Source: Mytilus trossulus (taxonomy: Eukaryota; Mollusca; Bivalvia; Mytilida; Mytilidae). Taken from it: a DNA stretch of 64,000 bases. A program made the position numbers and the translations under genes. Under the pieces are notes generated by a model, which saw only the letters and a list, made by a program, of their open reading frames with translations, was not told where the DNA came from and ran no database searches. Shown here in pieces: positions 52,501-61,500 of the stretch. The stretch covers positions 52,025,164 through 52,089,163 of the forward strand of contig NC_086373.1 in the NCBI RefSeq assembly GCF_036588685.1, written 5' to 3'. How positions within the stretch are numbered: position 1 is the stretch's first letter; each line of letters starts with the position of its first letter.

Positions 52501-55500
52501 CCTTATTTGTCAATATATGACTTAAATAACAACAAGTTCAGTAGGGATGCATACGACTGGTCGTTGAGGGCAGAATCCGTATGAACTTATACAGTTAAGT
52601 GTCATTACCAAGCAAGGGATACAATCCTTAGAAAAATAATTTTGTGCAATTAACTAAAAAAAAATATTATTTTATATACCGGGCGTTACGTTCTTTGCGT
52701 CTTGATTTATACACGATTTATCTCGAACCGAAATGATTTCACTGGCGTTAGCTAGCAAACTGGCGCGTCCAATGACGAGATAACTAGTATTAGAAATACA
52801 TCAATTGTTAATGGTTGCTTAAACCAACATCCGTTCAAGCGCCATATCAAAACACAAAATAATGATTTAGCATAATAACAGTGTTTTGACAATCTGTGTC
52901 AACAGCGCTGTTATGGTTTTCTACGAAGGAAAAGATCGACTGTCACAGTTCTCACTGTATTCAAAATGCTGTTAATAAATCGGTTGTATTTGAATGTTCA
53001 TTTACCATCTAATAAATTGTAATAATTTTTTTTTCTCTTGATTTAAAAATATAATATAAATTGTTTAAATACAGCTGTAGGAGATTTTAATCCAATAAGA
53101 TGCATACATTTCATATGAAAGACAGCTTCATATTAACATATAAAAAACAGTAAGTTTTTATGTAGGTATCTCCCAGAAATGGGCCGATGACGGGTGGTAC
53201 TTTGGTCACAATTGTAGGAGAAAACCTTGGAATGGATGGTTATAATATTTCTGTTTATTTTAATGATGTTGGATGTAATAAAGTTACAGTAGTTCAACCC
53301 TTCAAAAGGTATGAAGTATATAATGTATTTTAATACATAGAACCAGTAAAAGAAACATTTATCTCTTTGTCACAAAAAGACATAACAGATCAAAACTGAT
53401 AATGTACACGTATATTGTTATGAAAAAATGCAAGTAATGTTTAAAAAAAGGAGGAAGGATAGTTATACAAAAGGACATCGTCAATATAGTGTAACGTGAA
53501 ATTATTGAGAAATGTGATATTTGTTTTCCTCTGCAGGAGATGTTGTTTGTATTTCCCATTCTGAATACATACATGTATAGTTGTACACGTAGATATGATA
53601 AAAAAAGGTAAAGAAATAATGAACAAAAATGTGTCAACGTCTGCGGAAAATGTCCATACTTTTCTCATTTTTAACGTGTAAAGCAATTTTTATATGAAGT
53701 CCTGATAAACAAACCATAATTGTTTAACTATGTTTATACATCTTACTATATTGTTTCTTTTATTTTTTTATCAGTTTGACATGTGTAACTGGAAAAAGTA
53801 ATACGACGACAGTGACAGGGATGTTCATATCGGTACATGAATCACAGTTCAACGACTCAAGTAATGAATATAATTACATGTACAAGGTAAAAAATAAATA
53901 AAATTGTATTGTATTACATGTAAGTTAGTTTGCATATGCCATACTGGTGTAAAAGCCAATAACAGTTTTAAAAGATAGTTAATCAAATTGTCCATTCGTC
54001 TTTTTTCTGATACCCATGTTGTTTTCTTTATTCTTCTACTGATGATTTAAGTCCCTTTGTGTCCCATCTCCTTTGTATCTGTTGATTAGGGTGAACGAAA
54101 GTAAAACAAAAACAAAAGAGATGCAGCACACTAATCATAGAAGAAATATTGTATTTCAAAAACCTGAGAACATCTTTAAGTCGGAAAAAGACACATTTTT
54201 TATGATTTTCAATACAAATATCAAAGTGAACTCAATTCAAGATATTTGCATTCAAGTAACGTCAATTTTGTTGAGAAAAAAATATGAATTGGAAAGATAT
54301 GTATATTTTTTTACTGTATTAGCTTTTCACATACATTTGTAATACGTTTGAAGTTGTGACTTACATATATTAGCTATTTGAATTATATATTAAAAATATG
54401 AATTGGAAAGATATGTATATTTTTTTACTTTATTAGCTTTTCACATACATTTGTAATACGTTTGAAGTTGTGACTTACATGTATTAGCTATTTGAATTAC
54501 CATGATTATGATTTCAATTAAAAGTGATGACATCTAGTTTTTAACAATGTACACTGACGGGTTATTTTAATGATTATTCAAACGTGTTTTCAAACTGAAT
54601 ATCATATTAGATCTTTGTGAATCACAAAGAGTTTCTTGCACATTAGATGGCACCTGCAATTTGGGTTTCTTACGAATATTATTTATGGTATATATAAGAT
54701 AGGGCTTGCATAATAGAAAGTGTTAGTAAAAAAGTGCTTATGCATTGGTAATACATCATGCAGTTTGTATTAATTTTACAGGTTCCTAAGATTCATAAGT
54801 TTTCGCCAGATAAAGGAATTTCGGCTGGTAATACAGCCATAACAATAACAGGCAGTGACATTTGTTTTGAAGGCAAACATCGATACAATATTTCATTCTG
54901 CGATAACATAACTTGTATACCATGCAGGTGAATATAAGATATTAGATCTGTTACTCAAATATCTTCGTTCAATATGACTTGTAATTTACATATCTTTAGC
55001 TGAAAAAAGTGTTTCTGCGATTCGCTGTTTTGAAGAAAAAAAACTGGTAACTTTTGAAATACTTCTTATGTTTTGTATGAAACAGAGGGGTATATGACCC
55101 ATTTTCCTAATAACGGTTTATTAGTAAAATCATGTGTCATTAAAACTCCAAATCATACCGTAGGATTCTTTTTATATTCTTTAATTTATATAGTAACTAG
55201 TATGTGTTCATTTCAGTGTACCTAGTGAGTTTGACTGTAAAAAAGCCTACATTAAGGTTAGAACTGGACCATCATCATTTTGTACGAATATGACAACGTT
55301 GAAGTTTGAAATTGACGACTTCACAGAACTACATTCTCAACGATTTGAATATTTACCAGATCCTACAATAATATTTTCGAATCAAACACTGAAATCTTTA
55401 CAAAGGTGATCACATTTTTAGCAACTTGCAGCTTATTTTAGTTAAATGTATATGTATGAACTATACATTAATCCCATTCAAATCTAAAAACAAAAACAAG

Positions 55501-58500
55501 ATCATATTCAACAGTGATACACTTTTCTAAATTTTAGCATTTAAATTTACCGATTTGTAATGCTGTTTTAAAATTGTCTTTTTAGAAAAGCCCTGCAAAA
55601 TTTCAAGCATAAGCGCATCATTTAACTTTTTTGTTTGTGCTTTTCAATACTTTGTTTTACATAAAAACAATACAAAACAGTTCGCGAAATTGTAGGACAT
55701 ATATATTACAGTTTTTTTGTATGTGTACACATTTTATGCATGTCACGTACTACGATTTCCCTTCTTCAGTTAACAAAACCGTACATTATTTCTAATGAAG
55801 CAAAAATACGGCAATCTGATTGGTGTAAATAACACCCCATCCTTATTCACCCCGGAATAAATAAAATTTTGCCAAAATGTCTAAAAAATGTCTAATATTA
55901 AATTGCAAACAAAAAAATAATTTGAGGAATTTTTTTGGAAAAATGAACAAAAAATTTATAATTTTTTCTCCCGAATATACAAAAGAACACAAAATATTAC
56001 TGAATGTTCCCCCCATAAAGAAAAAAAAGTATTCCACAATGCGCAGCAACATCAACGTAAAAATGTTACACTAGAAATGTTTCATTACTATTTTTTCAAT
56101 TTTATATCCTGGTTGAAATTGAGTTAAGGAGTGGTTTATAAGAAATTCATTCGTTATCTTTGTGTATTCAAGGGTTTACAGAATTTCACACCGTCGTAGA
56201 AAATTCATACACCCATTCGGCTGCGCCTTAGTGTGTATGAATTTTCAACAACGGTGTAAAAACCTGTACACCCCTGATTACACCAAGATAACTAATATAA
56301 TTATCGATATGAAATAGTTATAAATGATTTAAACTTTCGCATAGAAAACTGTTCGATGAACAAATACAACATATACTTATCAAACATTTATATAGATATT
56401 CATTCTAAAAATATTTTTCTCGATTTATTTAGCTTTTTCACATTTCTTCAGCGGTGGGAAAAAAAAACATTTCTCCTCGCTAGTAAAATACCACTGTGAC
56501 GTCATTGAAAAAGGCGATGGCAAGATATAAAAAAAAAGTTGTTGATTTCAGTCACACACTGTTTTTAAATAATGTGCTTACAAAAATAATAAAGATAATA
56601 TTATGTATATTTTTTTTGTAATGAAAATCAAATTTGACACATTAAAACTTATCAAAAATAACTAGTCTTAGGCCGTGTTCACATTGACCTAAACTCGGTG
56701 TTGTGTTAGTGTAACTCACACATAAACTAAACATAATTACGTTCCCATTGATAAAACTCAATGTTTACATATAGTTTAAATCATGTTTTGTCTACATGCA
56801 GTCGATAGTCGATGTAGGCCTTGTGTAGGTTCAGTGTACACAAAACTAGACATTCCGAACTGTAATTGTTCCATTTATATGTAAAAAAGAAACATTTTTT
56901 ATAAAAAAAAGGATACTTGTAACACTTATTAATTAATTTCTTTACAGAAATATTTGTCTAAACTTTATATATTTATTTGTTATACAAAACACTTTACGTA
57001 GCCTTATTAACCTCTTATCAAAACTCATCCATCATCATTTCCGAATCGACTGGACGTACACACTGACAGAAATATTTGCCACTGGTCTTTACTCAAACAA
57101 CGATTCACTCATTAATGCATTACTGAAAAAGGGTGAGGTTAATTGCTTGTTTGTGTAGAATCTCAGACCCGTTAAAATACATTTAGAATTAAAAAAAAAA
57201 TACCACCCTCTCCTTTTGCCAAAAAAAACCCTTGTACAAACAATACCATTTGAAACAAACAGAAAAAATAGAAATGTAGTGATCCTTAACATCACAAATC
57301 TTTTTCTTTGTCTATAAGCACGCTGATGCAGCCTACATTTTTAATGCGTAGTCGAAACATCTTGTAACTACTGCAAATTATCCAAAATGACTTTCTTAAA
57401 GGAGCAACCACTTTACTTTAAAAAAAAAAGGGGAGGGGGGGGGGCGGTCTGAGTCCGAATTATTTCTCGCGCGAAAGTTAATATTCAATTTTTTTTCGAT
57501 GGTACCAATTCAATATTCAACACTATAATGTATGGGGAAACTTTTGATTTCGGACTATTTTTTCATTCTAATCATCTGTTTGACCCATTTTTTTTCGATC
57601 AAATTGTGGAAAAATCCATCCCCCCTATTTTTAAAGTCAAATGGTCGTTCCCTTACTGCTAGAAAAGTTGTTCGAAAATTTGAGTTCGGTTCTACGTAAT
57701 GAACATTTAAATGACACATAGTTTACAAGTGTGAACACATCTTATGTACAGGTAACTAAACAAGGTGTATAGATGTGGACAAATCTTATGTGAAACTAGT
57801 GTAGATTACATTAAACCAAGTGTAAACATGTTTACTGCACACGGCGTTTGGTGTGAACACGGCCTTAGTATCTTCACATTGGTTTTAATGTGTAGTAGGT
57901 AATTTCAAAACAAGCTGTATACTCACAACTGTGTTTCATTTCATATAATCGTCTCTCGGAAAGGAAAATAATTTACACGTTGCATCTTTAACAGCTATAA
58001 TTGGTTGAAATAAAATTGTTTTAAAGGAGTGAACTCAATGAATATACAATGTAAATGGCGTTTTTGATCCACTATAAAACTTTATAGTTTATAAGTATGT
58101 TTTCGGTATCACTTTCCTTCGTATAGTCAAAAATGCCAAAAATATACTAAAATAAACAATTTGTAAATAAAAGCAACAGTAGTATACCGCTGTTCAAACT
58201 CATAAATCCATGGACAAAAAACAAAATCGGAGTTACAAACTAAAACCGAGGGAAACGCATTAAATATAAGCGGAGAACAACGACACAACACTAAATTGTA
58301 ACACACACAGAAACGGACTAAGCATCAGACAAAATTCCACGAGAATAACAAATATAACATCAAAACCAAATACATGAATTTGGGATAGACAAGTACCGTG
58401 ACACGTCTTATCGCAATGTGAACTTACACTCACAAATACTAGTAAGAGAAAACAAACGACGCTACTTTAAAATGTAACGCACACAGAAACGAACAATAAT

Positions 58501-61500
58501 ATAACAATGGCCATAGTCCTGACTTGACACAGGACATTTGAAAAAGAGGACCGAAAGATACCAGAGGGACAGCCAAACTTTAAATGTCAAGGTGATATTA
58601 ACTAACTATTACTTGTAAATTTTCGTTGTTGGTTATCACATGCATGACACATGAGTACATGAGATCACCCCATGTTATGGTGCGGTTTCGAATTGCTCCG
58701 TTTTAAGTTGTTTTTATGTTGTGGTTTGTGTACTATAAAATTAGTGTTTGTCTCTTTACTTTCAACTATGACATTGTCAGTATATTTTTACTTCTAAGTT
58801 TGATTATCCCTCTGGTTTGTTGGTAGCATAAACAGTATCATATGTAATAGTGAATGCTTACTTTAAATATCGTTCTTATCAAATACAAGAGCTATGTTTC
58901 TTTTAAGAATTGAACCTGTAAATTTGGCCTTTCGTCAGCCTATCAGGTTTGGTCAAATATTTTTTTTAATCATTTTGTCAAACCAGTAGAAATTATCCAA
59001 CTTCTGAATGAAAAAAAAAAAATTATTTCCAGCATTTTGAATTCTTTTTTTTTTACTGGTTTCATATTTAGAAAAAAATATCTATGACATATTGAGAACA
59101 AAGCTGTCAATTACAGTTAACACGGGCGTCATTCGGTTTACCGAGTAAAATGATCGTGAAATATTATCTAACGGTGGTAAAGTATTGCGAGACGATCGTG
59201 AAAGCTCTGGTACCGGATCGTGAATGAAATGAACTGTTAATTTTATATCAGAATCTGCGAAAAAGAGCTGAATTTTCAAAACTCTGAACAAACCTAAATA
59301 AAAAATTCTGTCTTTCATAATGATTCAACATCCTCAACAATACTGTGCTATAAGATATAGAAGATGTGCAATGCTTTTAAAAAAAAAGCTCAATGCCTTT
59401 GGGACTAATTACAAAAAAATCACGCTTTTTCAACATTTGTTTATCCGAACGTCACTGATGAGTCTTTTGTAGACGAAACGCGCGTCTGGCTTTAATATAA
59501 AATTTCCATCCTGTATCCATGAGGAGTTTATTAACCTCCACTGAGTCGATGCCACAGCTGATTGAGTTTAAATTCGCCGAGGGTATAACAAGCCAAGTAG
59601 TCAACACTTCTGTGTTGACTCAAGTTATCTTTGATGTTCATAATTATAAATTAACTGTTAACAAAAGTTTACAAAAGTTTGAATTTTTGAAATACTTAAG
59701 CTTTTCTACTTTAGGAATAGATTACTTTAGCTGTATTTGGCAAACTTTTAGGAATTGTTGATTCTCAATGCTTTTCCAATTCGTACTTTATTTGGATTTT
59801 TGAACATTTTTTTTTAATCGTCACTGATGAGTCTTTTGTAGACGAAACACGCGTTTGGTGTAATCATAGAATTAATCCTGGTATCAATGATGAGTTTATT
59901 TTGTACCTATAATGGTCATATTCCAATATATCATGAATTATTGGAAATGACGTCTTTGGTGATTCCGAAAGTACTGTAAAACAAGGAATACTCTTCCATT
60001 AAAACCGCTAATTTGATAATGAAAACCTTAAATTGTGTACCAGAGCTTTCACGATCGTTTCGCAATACGTGACCACCGTTAGATATTCTTTCACTATCAA
60101 GTCTCTCTATAATCCGAATGACACCCGTGGTGAATGTGTGTCTTCTTACATCAATATCACGCTTAACTAGATATATATTTTTTTCATAATATGCTATCAA
60201 ATCATTCTTCAGTGGAGGAGCAACATTTATAATAAATGGTGATGGGTTTAGTCGTGTTGGCGATATAACTGTTGAAAGAGTGGTGAGTTAATTATGTTTA
60301 TGTGTACAATACGATTTAAAATGCAACGTAAAAGAGGGGAAAACGGTTTACAACATCGTTATGCTTACTGCTTTGACATACAATTATTATAGATTTGGAC
60401 CCTGATGGTAAAGGGAACGGAACAGAACGGAATCCTTTAAAAACACAATATCATTTAAAGTCAATGTCAGAAAAAGATTACGATTGTGAGTTTGAGGCTT
60501 TTCAATTTGGAACAGGCGAGATTTACCAATACTTTGAACATTTAATTGGTTATCAAAGGGACCAGGATTATAATTTAGTACGCCAGACGCGTGTTTTGAC
60601 TACATAAGACTCATCAGTGACGCTCATATCAAAATAGTTGTAAAGCTTAACAAATACAACGTTGAAGGGTATTGATGATCCAATATTCCCAAAAGTTAAT
60701 TTTGTATGTTAATATTATGCATTATTTTTACAGCTACTTAAAATTGGAACAATTATAAAATCATATGTGAAAAATGGATACCTTGAAATAAAATATTGAA
60801 AGTGTAAACAAGTGACTAGACTTACAATTTACAGTGTACGACATTTCCCTTGATACAATATTCGGTAATTATTTCCAACAGGAAGTGTTCTAGCCGCATT
60901 ATATCAGATAAGAATAATAGAAGTCATTTAAATAATCTCACCTGAGACCGCTTTTGGTTTTTTGTGGGTAGCTTGTTGCTCAGTTTTTAATTTTCTTTGT
61001 TGTTGTTTATCTTTTAATCATTTTTGATTTGCTTTCTTGTTATTGACAATCGTTCCACTTACATTGTTTATGTTTTGATTATCATTTTGATATTTCTCTT
61101 TAGAAAATCCCATGTGATGTTAAATTAGATATCCAAGCTGTCTGTCAAACTCCCGAAAAGAAACAAAATGAGTCCGATGTCCAATCTGTCCGTGTATATT
61201 TTGATGGATTGACTGCAACAGTTGATATTGAATATGTTGATGATCCACAGTTCAACAATTTTAAAAGTATACTTGAGTATGATAAGGAATCACCTATTAA
61301 GATTACGGTAAGTATCATCAGAATAAAGTATTTAAAAAATGTTAAAAGATTTCATTTGATAACTTGGCCACAAAAATATACCTTAAGTGAAATTTATACG
61401 AGTGAAAATCAAACATATTCATAACGTTTTAATAGTGCAAATTGATCAAACCTTCAGTAGTGAGTTCAAGTGAGTTGCATACAAAAACAGAACCCGTGAC

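Larger units (their letters stand above)
59385..59886 (+). mobile_element. Retrozyme-like tandem repeat (about 1.4 monomers of 369 bp) with two hammerheads
   Basis: Sequence before each ribozyme (TCAATGC... to the hammerhead) and after each (CCTGGTATC / CCTGTATCC ... GAGTTTATT) is homologous, so the segment is a direct tandem repeat. The predicted cleavage sites at 59486 and 59855 are 369 nt apart. The monomer contains a perfect 9-bp hairpin AGTCAACAC/GTGTTGACT at 59599-59620. No ORF is present. Small non-autonomous elements with hammerheads in tandem monomers are known from bivalves. It lies in the plexin intron before exon 17. Confidence 0.7.
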
